Shown here: positions 34,170-42,461 of the stretch, in pieces
Layout: the number at the start of each line of letters is the position of its first letter
How positions within the stretch are numbered: the first letter of the stretch is position 1
Source of the DNA: Eubacterium sp. UBA5416
GTDB taxonomy: Bacteria > Bacillota > Clostridia > Lachnospirales > Lachnospiraceae
Assembly: GCA_002409525.1 (NCBI GenBank)
Contig: DHNM01000040.1
Span: forward strand, 52,447-97,086
DNA length: 44,640 bases
Direction: 5' to 3'
The notes under the pieces: model-generated
Database searches by the model: none
What the model was told of the DNA's origin: nothing
What the model saw: the letters and a program-made list of their open reading frames with translations, nothing else
Made by a program: the position numbers and the translations under genes

Positions 34170-35474
34170 TTACTTTAACGTCACTTCGAGGACAGTGTCC
34201 ACATCATCAGGCAGAACCGGATCAGGTCCTAAATCGGCAAAGACAATTTCCGGGTAATCACTGTGAACCCAGCTTGTAGAAATCGGGATCTCGGCTCCCG
34301 TCGCCAGCCAGCGAATCTTATCAACCTCCTCCTTCCTGATTCCCATAAGCGGAACCGGTCCGATGGTATTCTCGAAGAGATGGAAATATAACTTCTTTCC
34401 CTTTCTGGTGACTCTGCCGTAATCCGGCTTTTCAATTCCGGCCTTTCCACAGTGATAGATGCTTTCACTGTTCTTCTTCATCCATCCCCCGATTGTCTTT
34501 AAAATTTTCATGGACTCTTCCGGTATGCTGCCTCTGGCATCCGGTCCGACATTCAAGAGCAGGTTTCCTCCCTTAGAAACACACTCGACAAGTTTTTTGA
34601 TCAGCATGCCGGCAGGTTTGAAATAATGATCGTTCGCACAATAACCCCAGTTATTATTCATCGTCACACAGGATTCCCAGATGAGATCATTTCCATTCAC
34701 ATCCTGAATTCCATCTGGCGGAATCATCTGTTCCGGGCTCACGAAATCTCCGTGATACGGCTTCGGATTACCCTCAGCCAGAGATCCATGACCTTCGCCG
34801 CTTACTTCCAGGCGGTTATCTATGACCACATCCGGCTGCAAAGACCGAACCATATCGATCAATTCTGTGGCATGCCATGTTTCCCCTCTCATCTCATCAT
34901 AAGAGAAGTCAAACCATAGGACATCCAGTTTTCCATAGTTGGTGCAGATCTCGCGAACCTGGTTATACATGAACTCGAGATAACGATCGAAGTTCCTTCC
35001 TTCATTGCTATAGGCCGGATTATTTCGCATCGGATGATTTCTATCCTGATAATGCGGGAAATCCGGGTGAAACCAGTCCAGAAGTGAGAAGTATAAGCCT
35101 ACTTTCAAACCCTCTGCCCGTACCGCTTCCACGAATTCCGCAACCAGATCCCGTCCACACTTCGTATTCGTAGATTTGAACTCGGTATACCTGCTGTCAA
35201 ACAGACAAAATCCATCATGGTGTTTTGCGGTTAGAACAACATATTTCATGCCGGCCTCTTTTGCCGCTTTCGCCCACGCCCTCGGATTATAGTCAGTGGG
35301 ATTAAATTCATAGAAATAAGGCATGTAGTCATCTTTTGGTATCTCCTCTACGCTGCGCACCCATTCCCCACGTGCGGGTATGGCATAAAGTCCCCAGTGG
35401 ATAAACATTCCGAAACGGGCATCTTTATACCACTCCATTCTTTTTTCGTATTCTGCTCGATCAAACTGATACAT
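34170..35474 (-). CDS. Alpha-L-fucosidase, glycoside hydrolase family 29
   Basis: This 434-residue retaining fucosidase has the family's DARFGMFIHWGLYA start, TAKHHDGFCLFDS (residues about 82-95), and the nucleophile aspartate in VLWFD (Asp189). There is no signal peptide, so it works on sugars or glycopeptides already imported. The ATG at 35474 follows GGAGG by six bases and overlaps the oppF end by 14 bases, so it is coupled to the transporter genes; the long upstream in-frame extension lies inside oppF and is not coding for this protein. It removes fucose from host-type glycans by family precedent. Confidence 0.94.
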   Translation of the reverse strand: MYQFDRAEYEKRMEWYKDARFGMFIHWGLYAIPARGEWVRSVEEIPKDDYMPYFYEFNPTDYNPRAWAKAAKEAGMKYVVLTAKHHDGFCLFDSRYTEFKSTNTKCGRDLVAEFVEAVRAEGLKVGLYFSLLDWFHPDFPHYQDRNHPMRNNPAYSNEGRNFDRYLEFMYNQVREICTNYGKLDVLWFDFSYDEMRGETWHATELIDMVRSLQPDVVIDNRLEVSGEGHGSLAEGNPKPYHGDFVSPEQMIPPDGIQDVNGNDLIWESCVTMNNNWGYCANDHYFKPAGMLIKKLVECVSKGGNLLLNVGPDARGSIPEESMKILKTIGGWMKKNSESIYHCGKAGIEKPDYGRVTRKGKKLYFHLFENTIGPVPLMGIRKEEVDKIRWLATGAEIPISTSWVHSDYPEIVFADLGPDPVLPDDVDTVLEVTLK

Positions 35475-36465
35475 CCCTCTCCTCCTTTTCATCTTCATCA
35501 AAGACGGGGTAGTGACATTTGATAAAATGCCCCTTTGAAATTTCACGGGTTTTGGGCCTTTCTCTGATACATCTTTCCTGACAGTACCTGCATCTTGTGT
35601 GGAACAGACATCCACTCGGAAGATTTGTCGTACTTGGCAGGTCTCCCTTTAATAAGATTCTGTCAGATTTCTTAGTCGGATCCGGAATCGGAACTGCCGA
35701 AAGCAATGCTCTTGTATAAGGGTGTCTAGGATGTTCAAACAATTCTTTTTTCGAAGCTGTCTCTACAATCGTTCCCAGATACATCACGGCGATTCTGTCC
35801 GCAATCATTTCCACAACGCTCAAGTCATGAGAAATGAAGAGATACGTAAGGTTATAGTCTTTCTGAAGTTTACTCATCAAATTTAGAACCTGAGCCTGTA
35901 TGGAAACATCCAGTGCCGAAACCGGTTCATCCGCGATAATCAGCTTTGGATGAACAGTCAGCGCTCTGGCAATTCCAATACGCTGTCTCTGCCCGCCTGA
36001 AAACTCATGCGGATAACGTTCACCGTGAGCAGGACTTAATCCAACTACCCTGAGCAGGTCATTTACCTCTTTTTGACGTTCACGCTCAGACATGTCCGTA
36101 TGAATCAAAAGCGGCTCCGCGATCAGGTCAGAGATCCTCCTTCTCGGATTCAGAGATCCATACGGATCCTGAAAGATCATCTGTATATCCGCACGCACCG
36201 GCCGCATCTCGTTTTCCGTCAGCTTAGTGATGTCTTTCCGATCAAACCATATTTCTCCGGAATCAGATGACAGAAGGTGATCGATCAGTCTTCCCGTCGT
36301 AGACTTTCCACACCCGGACTCACCTACCAGACCAAAGGTTTCCCCCGGCATGATATCGAAAGAAACGCCGTTGATCGCATGTACCAGGGGTTTTTTTGAG
36401 AAAAATCCCTTTCCCCCTCCAAATGTTTTTACAACATTTTTTACTGATACAACTGGTTCGCTCAT
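35461..36465 (-). CDS. oppF: Oligopeptide-type ABC transporter ATPase (OppF/DppF)
   Basis: This is the second ATPase of a peptide-family importer, 334 residues. Walker A GESGCGKSTTGR, signature LSGGQ as FSGGQRQRIGIA, and Walker B LIIADEPVSALD are present. The C-terminal oligopeptide-transporter extension carries a cysteine cluster (TRCRYCQERC) that often binds an iron-sulfur centre. Start and stop overlap the neighbouring oppD as ATGA. It pairs with OppD to energise the OppB/OppC channel. Confidence 0.95.
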   Translation of the reverse strand: MSEPVVSVKNVVKTFGGGKGFFSKKPLVHAINGVSFDIMPGETFGLVGESGCGKSTTGRLIDHLLSSDSGEIWFDRKDITKLTENEMRPVRADIQMIFQDPYGSLNPRRRISDLIAEPLLIHTDMSERERQKEVNDLLRVVGLSPAHGERYPHEFSGGQRQRIGIARALTVHPKLIIADEPVSALDVSIQAQVLNLMSKLQKDYNLTYLFISHDLSVVEMIADRIAVMYLGTIVETASKKELFEHPRHPYTRALLSAVPIPDPTKKSDRILLKGDLPSTTNLPSGCLFHTRCRYCQERCIRERPKTREISKGHFIKCHYPVFDEDEKEERDVSV

Positions 36466-37472
36466 ACTTTCACCTCCTCCTTCTTATCACCCTTATCACC
36501 GTCATGCAGAACACATCTGCACCGCCTGTTCCCGCTCCCATAAACCGGCGTCAGATCAGGTTCTTTCTGCCGGCAGATATCCATAGCGTACTTACATCTC
36601 GGAGCAAACTTACAGCCCTTTGGCATGGAGGCAAGATCCGGGACACTGCCCGGTATGAAAGGCAGTGATGACACATCACTTCCCAGTTTCGGAACGGACT
36701 CAATCAGCCCCTGCGTATACGGATGTTTTGGAGATGCAAACAGTTCCTTTACCGGAGCTTCCTCCACAATACGGCCCGCATACATGACAATAATTCTACT
36801 ACACATCTCAGCAACCACACCGAGATCATGCGTAATCATTAGAATTCCCGTATTTCTCTTTTCTTTGATTCCCTCCATCAGTTCCAGAATCTGTGCCTGA
36901 ATCGTGACATCCAGTGCTGTCGTCGGCTCATCTGCAATCAGAAGCTCCGGTTCACATGACATTGCCATGGCGATCATTACCCGCTGACACATTCCGCCTG
37001 ACAGCTGATGAGGATAACTGTTCAGCGTCATTTCCGGATCCGGAATCCCGACAGATTTCAACACATCAAATGCGCGCCTATGTGCCTCTCCCTTTGATAT
37101 GTCATTGTGAAGTAGAATCGCCTCGATAATCTGTTTGGAAATCCGCATACAGGGATTCAGTGAATTCATGGGTTCCTGAAAAATCATGGAGATCTCTCGT
37201 CCTCTGATTTTTTTCATTTCTTTTTTATTGTCTTTTAAAATATCTTTGCCGTGAAACAGAACTTTTCCCTCAGAGATCCTGCTTGTTTTTGGCGGCAGCA
37301 GACGCATCACCGATAAGGATGTTACAGACTTCCCGCAGCCTGATTCTCCGACAAGACCTACGATCTCTCCTCTGTCGATATGGAAGGACACTTCATTTAC
37401 AGCGGTTACCCAACTTTTATCTCGTTGAAACTCCGTCCGGAGATTCTTAACGTCTAATAATCTTTCAGCCAT
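36462..37472 (-). CDS. oppD: Oligopeptide-type ABC transporter ATPase (OppD/DppD)
   Basis: This is the first ATPase of the importer, 336 residues. Walker A GESGCGKSVTSLS, signature LSGGMCQRVMIA, Walker B LLIADEPTTALDVT and the C-terminal cysteine segment KFAPRCKYAMDIC are seen. GGAGG overlaps the oppC stop ten bases upstream. It heterodimerises with the OppF product, with which its gene overlaps by four bases. Confidence 0.95.
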   Translation of the reverse strand: MAERLLDVKNLRTEFQRDKSWVTAVNEVSFHIDRGEIVGLVGESGCGKSVTSLSVMRLLPPKTSRISEGKVLFHGKDILKDNKKEMKKIRGREISMIFQEPMNSLNPCMRISKQIIEAILLHNDISKGEAHRRAFDVLKSVGIPDPEMTLNSYPHQLSGGMCQRVMIAMAMSCEPELLIADEPTTALDVTIQAQILELMEGIKEKRNTGILMITHDLGVVAEMCSRIIVMYAGRIVEEAPVKELFASPKHPYTQGLIESVPKLGSDVSSLPFIPGSVPDLASMPKGCKFAPRCKYAMDICRQKEPDLTPVYGSGNRRCRCVLHDGDKGDKKEEVKV

Positions 37473-37482
37473 ATTATCCCTC

Positions 37483-38385
37483 CTAATTCATTCTCGGATC
37501 CAACGTATCACGAAGTCCGTCTCCCAAAAGGTTAAAGGCCAGAACTGTTACGAAAATCAAAATTCCGGGAAACAGCACAATATGCGGAGCCGTATTCAGA
37601 TAATTCCTGCCCTGTGATAACATTGCGCCCCAGTCGGGCTGTGTCACATTGGCACCGAATCCCAGAAAACTTAAGGATGATGCTGCAAGGATTGCAGTTC
37701 CGACACGCATAGTAAAGTTAACAATCACAGACTGAACCGTTCCGGGAAAGACATGTACCCAGAGAATCCTCCAGTTCTTACATCCGATGGATCTGGCTAC
37801 CTCAACATAAAGAGATTCCTTCACAGTGATTGTGGCACCTCTTATGATACGGGCAAAGGACGGAACGGTAAACACAGCAACTGCTATAATGACGTTAGTG
37901 ATTCCGGGTCCTAAGACCGCCACGATGGCAATCGCCAGCAGTATATCCGGAAACGAAAAAAGTACATCACAGGCTCTCATAATCAGGGAATCGATCCATC
38001 CACCGTAATATCCCGCAATCAGCCCCAGAACGATACCGAGAACCGTCCCGGCAATTGTCGCAGACAATGCGGAAGCCAGAGACAGTCTGGTACCGACCAA
38101 AAGGCGGCTGAAGATATCTCTTCCGAATTCATCTGTGCCCCATATATGCTGTGCCGACGGTCCCTGAAGCAAGTTGTTGTAATCCGCCTGGTCAACATCA
38201 TAAGGTGCCATATAAGATCCGAATATTGCAGCGAGCAAAAGCAGGACAATAAATATGAGGGAAATGACAGCAGTTTTTCTTTTCATAAATTTCTGAACAA
38301 ATTCTTTTCGTCTGCTCTTTTGTGTAGGAAGAGCTTCGGCTTCATCGAACCGGTCCACACTTGTAGTTTTATCCTTATCTGACAT
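37483..38385 (-). CDS. oppC: Oligopeptide-type ABC transporter permease (OppC)
   Basis: This 300-residue permease has a hydrophilic N-terminus of about 35 residues and then six helices. The first helix follows KRKTAVISLIFIVLLLLAAIFGSYMAPYD, and the segment HIWGTDEFGRDIFSRLLVG is the family mark. The ATPase-contact EAA loop is seen as EVARSIGCKNWRILWVHVFP. It lies ten bases after oppB and ten before oppD. Confidence 0.95.
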   Translation of the reverse strand: MSDKDKTTSVDRFDEAEALPTQKSRRKEFVQKFMKRKTAVISLIFIVLLLLAAIFGSYMAPYDVDQADYNNLLQGPSAQHIWGTDEFGRDIFSRLLVGTRLSLASALSATIAGTVLGIVLGLIAGYYGGWIDSLIMRACDVLFSFPDILLAIAIVAVLGPGITNVIIAVAVFTVPSFARIIRGATITVKESLYVEVARSIGCKNWRILWVHVFPGTVQSVIVNFTMRVGTAILAASSLSFLGFGANVTQPDWGAMLSQGRNYLNTAPHIVLFPGILIFVTVLAFNLLGDGLRDTLDPRMN

Positions 38386-38395
38386 ATTTCTTCTC

Positions 38396-39316
38396 CTAAC
38401 TGTAACGTACCTTTGGATTGATCACACCATACAATAAATCGACAATCAGATTAATGATGATATACCCAAGTGCAAAAAACAAAAGCAGGGCCTGAACGAC
38501 TTTATAATCTCTGAAATTAATCGAATCTACCAGGAGGCGACCCAGTCCGGGTATTGAAAATACGGTTTCTACCATGACAGAACCGCCGAGAAGTCCTCCA
38601 ATCTGAAGTCCCCCGACTGTAACAATATCAATGAGAGAATTTTTAAACGCATGTCTCATAACAACCAGAAATTCACCAAGCCCTTTCGCACGGGCCGTGC
38701 GGACGTAATCCTCACGCATCGTCTCTAGCATAGAGGAACGGGTAAACCTCGCCAGAATCGCCATGATTCCGGCCCCCAGCGTAAGCGATGGAAGCACATA
38801 GGCCTTCCAGCTGCCGAGTCCTCCCGTCGGAAACCATCCCAGTCCTACAGAAAACAGCTGTATCAGTTCAAGCCCCAGCCAGAATCCCGGAAGGGAGATC
38901 CCCGATATCGCGATGATCATGGCGATATAATCAACGGTTCTCCCCTGCATGACCGCTGATACAACTCCAAGCAGCACCCCGATGATCACCGCCCAGACTG
39001 CGGCACAGAGTCCCAGCATGATTGTCGGTTTAAATCTGGGTGCGATCGTCTGTACGACTGTCTGTCCGTTTTTCACAGAATAACCCAGATCACCGGTGAA
39101 AAGACCTTTCATGTATTTTCCATATTGTACTAATAATGGATCATTTAGACCCAGCTGATCTCTCACGACCTCTACATCTGCTTTCGTGGCATCCTGCCCT
39201 GCAATCTGTCTTGCCGGATCACCCGGGATCATGTGTATAAACATAAATATTAAAAATGATATGACGATAAGGAGCGGAATTGCATTCAAGATCCTTTTTA
39301 ATGCATATCGTCCCAT
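38396..39316 (-). CDS. oppB: Oligopeptide-type ABC transporter permease (OppB)
   Basis: This 306-residue permease has a first helix after MGRYALKRILN, the family motif IPGDPARQIAGQDATKADVE, GLNDPLLVQYGKYMKGLFTGDLG, and the coupling loop VRTARAKGLGEFLVVMRHA. AGGAGG lies seven bases before the ATG. It follows oppA by 68 bases, with a perfect hairpin in the gap. Confidence 0.95.
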   Translation of the reverse strand: MGRYALKRILNAIPLLIVISFLIFMFIHMIPGDPARQIAGQDATKADVEVVRDQLGLNDPLLVQYGKYMKGLFTGDLGYSVKNGQTVVQTIAPRFKPTIMLGLCAAVWAVIIGVLLGVVSAVMQGRTVDYIAMIIAISGISLPGFWLGLELIQLFSVGLGWFPTGGLGSWKAYVLPSLTLGAGIMAILARFTRSSMLETMREDYVRTARAKGLGEFLVVMRHAFKNSLIDIVTVGGLQIGGLLGGSVMVETVFSIPGLGRLLVDSINFRDYKVVQALLLFFALGYIIINLIVDLLYGVINPKVRYS

Positions 39317-39338
39317 ACATCTGACCTCCTATTCTAAG

Positions 39339-39367
39339 AGAACTGCCATTGCAATAATGGCAGTTCT
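39339..39367 (-). promoter_or_regulatory. Intercistronic hairpin between oppA and oppB
   Basis: A perfect 12-bp inverted repeat, AGAACTGCCATT and AATGGCAGTTCT around a five-base loop, ends 22 bases before the oppB start. No T tail follows. Such hairpins commonly protect the binding-protein mRNA and lower downstream expression, as in other importer operons. Confidence 0.7.
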
Positions 39368-39384
39368 ATACATTTCAATACAAT

Positions 39385-41052
39385 TTACTGTGCAAGTTCT
39401 GCGTCAGTGAAATTAAAGGCACCATCCGGGGATACATATACTCCTGATAAATATGTCTTTTCAGCATAGATCACATCGTCATTTCCAAGGAATAACCATG
39501 GACATGCTTTCCATGCACGCTCCTGCGCATCGGCATAAACGTTAGCCTGCGCATCGGCATCGGCATTCGTAAGACCCTCATCCAGGTCACTGTCAAAATC
39601 TTTATCGCTGTAATATGCGGTATTTGCACTGACAGGAGGAATCATACTGCTGTGGAGCAGCGAACGCAGGGAGCCATCCATCGTAAAGTCGGAAGCTGAC
39701 CAGTTGACATACCACATGTTGACATTGGCTTTATCTTTGTCAACATAGATCTTATCATTGATTGTAGCCGGTTCCATTGGCATAACATCAACTTCGATCC
39801 CAATCTGCTGCAGCTGCTGCTTGATAAACGTCATACCCTTGATTTCCTGTGTGGTATTGTCTCCCCACAAGGTCAGCTTAAATCCATCTTCGTAACCGGC
39901 TTCCTTCATCAGTTTCTTCGCTTCATCCAGGTCAAACTTATATTCAGGCTGCTCTTCGTATCCGCTGATACTTTTTGGTACAACTGAAGTGGCTGCTTTT
40001 CCATAACCGGAATACATCAGCTGAATATAGGCATTTTTATCGATCGCATGATTCATCGCTTCACGGACTTTCGGGTCCTTTAGCTCCTTCTGCTCCATAT
40101 TTAATGTCACATATCTCATAATATTGGAATCAGATGCTTTTACATTCAGATCATCGGTACCCTTTACGGCTTCAATCTGATCAACAGGCATTGGATAGAC
40201 AAAGTCGGCTTCTCCTGTCTGCAGCATGGCAGTACGGGTTCCGGCTTCCGGGGCCTCCTTGATTGTCACGGTATCCACACCGGGTTTATCACCCCAGTAG
40301 TTCTCATTCCTTTTCATCTTCGTATGATCTCCCTCTTCCCATTCCACGAATGTGTAAGGGCCGGTCCCTACCGGATGATTCATGATATCGTTGCCGTACT
40401 GCTCAAGAGCTGTCGGGCTGATAATGCAAAATTGTGTCAGTCGGTTAATAAACGGACTCCAGGGCTTAGTCAGTGTAAATACTACCGTATCGGCATCCGG
40501 AGTTTCAACGTTTGCAACACGAGGTTCCTCAGATCCGTCATCGTTAGTCACAATGAATGTTCTCCTCTGTCTCAGGTTGTTATTTTTATCCACAACTCTG
40601 TCGTAATTCGCCTTAACAGCTTCTGAATTAAAATCGGTTCCGTCATGGAACTTGATTCCTTCATTTAAATGAAAGGTATAGGTAAGCGAATCATCGGAAA
40701 TCTCCCAGTCTTTTGCAAGCTGTCCGACAAGTTTATTGTTCTCATCAAACCTGACCAGATTTTCATAGACACCCCGAGTAGCTGAAATCGCATTCGTATC
40801 TGGAATATTCGCGGGATCCATCGAACTTACGCTTCCCTCAATCGCAATTACCAGATCATTATCTTCCGATTTTGCATCTGTGTTCTTAGCTTTAACGATG
40901 TTTCCATCCTTGTCCACTTTTTTATTTTCAGCAGTGGCATTCTTGCTGCCTCCTGCAGATGAATTATTGTTACTCTTTCCGCCGCACGCGGCTAAGGAAA
41001 ACATCATTGTACCTGCCAGTAAGAATGATATTAATTTTTTGTAGTTCTTCAT
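39385..41052 (-). CDS. oppA: Oligopeptide-type substrate-binding lipoprotein (family 5)
   Basis: This 555-residue extracellular binding protein captures peptides or related ligands for the OppBCDF importer. The N-terminus MKNYKKLISFLLAGTMMFSL with AAC gives a lipobox cysteine at residue 23, followed by a polar linker. The family 5 segments AKDWEISDDSLTYTFHLNEG and VREAMNHAIDKNAYIQ are present. The ATG follows AAGGAG by about eleven bases. It is the first gene of the long operon and has a strong promoter at 41212-41184. Confidence 0.95.
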   Translation of the reverse strand: MKNYKKLISFLLAGTMMFSLAACGGKSNNNSSAGGSKNATAENKKVDKDGNIVKAKNTDAKSEDNDLVIAIEGSVSSMDPANIPDTNAISATRGVYENLVRFDENNKLVGQLAKDWEISDDSLTYTFHLNEGIKFHDGTDFNSEAVKANYDRVVDKNNNLRQRRTFIVTNDDGSEEPRVANVETPDADTVVFTLTKPWSPFINRLTQFCIISPTALEQYGNDIMNHPVGTGPYTFVEWEEGDHTKMKRNENYWGDKPGVDTVTIKEAPEAGTRTAMLQTGEADFVYPMPVDQIEAVKGTDDLNVKASDSNIMRYVTLNMEQKELKDPKVREAMNHAIDKNAYIQLMYSGYGKAATSVVPKSISGYEEQPEYKFDLDEAKKLMKEAGYEDGFKLTLWGDNTTQEIKGMTFIKQQLQQIGIEVDVMPMEPATINDKIYVDKDKANVNMWYVNWSASDFTMDGSLRSLLHSSMIPPVSANTAYYSDKDFDSDLDEGLTNADADAQANVYADAQERAWKACPWLFLGNDDVIYAEKTYLSGVYVSPDGAFNFTDAELAQ

Positions 41053-41183
41053 TCAATCATGCTCCTTCTTCATAAGGTTATTAAGTGTACTCATCCTATC
41101 TCGTATCAGAATCTGCAAGTTATCTTCGATCTTCCTGCATTTTTGTCATGCCACTCTTGTCAATTCCAAGTGCACTCTCTAAG

Positions 41184-41212
41184 ATTATAACAATATTTGT
41201 AGAAAATATCAA
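41184..41212 (-). promoter_or_regulatory. Promoter of the opp operon
   Basis: The minus strand has TTGATA (41212-41207) and TATAAT (41189-41184) with a 17-base spacer. It gives a leader of about 125 bases. There is no terminator visible between it and oppA. Confidence 0.75.
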
Positions 41213-41218
41213 TGCATC

Positions 41219-41248
41219 CAATCGACAATAATCTGCTTATATCGACTG
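41219..41248. promoter_or_regulatory. Palindrome directly upstream of the opp promoter
   Basis: Arms CAATCGACA (41219-41227) and TATCGACTG (41240-41248) form an imperfect inverted repeat with two mismatches, both pairable as G-U in RNA. Its place just upstream of the -35 box suits an activator site. Which protein binds is unknown; the operon's own LysR is one candidate. Confidence 0.45.
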
Positions 41249-41291
41249 AATTCTATATATTTTGAAAGTGAGCTCCCTTAAGGCGTCATTT

Positions 41292-42461
41292 CTATCTATA
41301 TAAAATATTACGGATTTTGCGGATAACGGGAAGAACACCGGAATCTGTCTGCTGGACTCCTGCCAAAATCGTCATATGCTCTTTGGGATCATTTGAAAAA
41401 TAGCAGCCAAGCCAGCCGTCCCAGCCATATTCCCCGATGCTTCCCATGGGAAGTGCCTGTCCGGGAGTTTTCAGAACCCTCATCAGATTCCCATAGGTAT
41501 ATCCCATCAATGCCGGCGCAGTCTCCAGACCCTTTGTCTGCCCCGGAGTAAGTGATCCATCGGTTAGAAACTTCACTGTTCCCTCACTTAGAATTCTTTT
41601 CCCTTTGTAAATGCCGCCGCCGAGCAGCATTGCAGCGAAAGACGCGTAATCGTCCAGCGTTGAAACCAGTCCGCCTCCGCCGGATTCAAAATCATTCTTC
41701 CTGGTGACATCGTTCTGGACGCCGAGATTGCAGCCTTTATAAACTTCAAGAGTTCCATCCGGCGCAGTCTGATAAGGCAGCGCCACACGGTCGACCTTCC
41801 TTTCAGGAACACAGAATCCAGTGTCTTCCATCTTAAGAGGTTCAAAGATTTCTTTCTTTAAAAATTCGCCAAATTTCATACCCGAAGCGACTTCAGTCAC
41901 TGCTCCGAGTACATCAGCTCCCGAGCTGTAAAAGTAGGTCTCACCCGGATGGAATTTCAGTGGACACCTGCCAATTGCATTAGCCGCATTCACCGTAGAA
42001 ACCTGATGATCTGTTCCAAGATTCGCAATAATCTCATCAAATACCCTTGCCATCTGAATTTCAGGTTCTCCATCCACACCCGGATAGACGAGACCGGCTG
42101 TCATATTTAAAAGATCCCGGATAACTGCGGGGCGGTAAACCGGAACCAGTTTTCCATTCTGACAGACCCTCTGATCCTTAAATCCAGGCAAAAAATCTGA
42201 CACCGGCTGACCAAGATCAATCAGTCCCCGTTCTGCCAAAATCATCACCGCGACTGCCGTAACCGGCTTTGACATCGAGTACAGGCGAAAGATAGAATCT
42301 CTCTTGATCGGTTTCCTGTTTTCAATATCTGCATATCCCTCATCATAATAAAATAATTCTTCGCCATCCTTTATTATGAGCACATTCATCCCCGCTATAC
42401 TGCCGGATGTAACTGTCTGATGAACAGCTTTTTCAATATCCCTGACCTTACTCTGATTCAT
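41292..42461 (-). CDS. Beta-lactamase-fold serine hydrolase (class C / EstB type)
   Basis: This 389-residue serine hydrolase has the SxxK motif in LYSMSKPV (Ser62, Lys65). The second motif is YFYSSGAD with Tyr178, reading YxS rather than YxN. There is no signal peptide, so a periplasmic or secreted antibiotic-hydrolysing role is unlikely, and an esterase or amidase acting in the cytoplasm fits better. Its start overlaps the GH42 stop as ATGA. With the galactosidase it may remove acyl groups from imported sugars, which is inferred from context. Confidence 0.87.
   Translation of the reverse strand: MNQSKVRDIEKAVHQTVTSGSIAGMNVLIIKDGEELFYYDEGYADIENRKPIKRDSIFRLYSMSKPVTAVAVMILAERGLIDLGQPVSDFLPGFKDQRVCQNGKLVPVYRPAVIRDLLNMTAGLVYPGVDGEPEIQMARVFDEIIANLGTDHQVSTVNAANAIGRCPLKFHPGETYFYSSGADVLGAVTEVASGMKFGEFLKKEIFEPLKMEDTGFCVPERKVDRVALPYQTAPDGTLEVYKGCNLGVQNDVTRKNDFESGGGGLVSTLDDYASFAAMLLGGGIYKGKRILSEGTVKFLTDGSLTPGQTKGLETAPALMGYTYGNLMRVLKTPGQALPMGSIGEYGWDGWLGCYFSNDPKEHMTILAGVQQTDSGVLPVIRKIRNILYR

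Noticed and set aside
35475..35615. N-terminal extension of the GH29 gene to an ATG at 35615
   Set aside because: The extra 47 codons overlap the conserved C-terminal cysteine region of oppF and match no part of the fucosidase family; GGAGG precedes the ATG at 35474.
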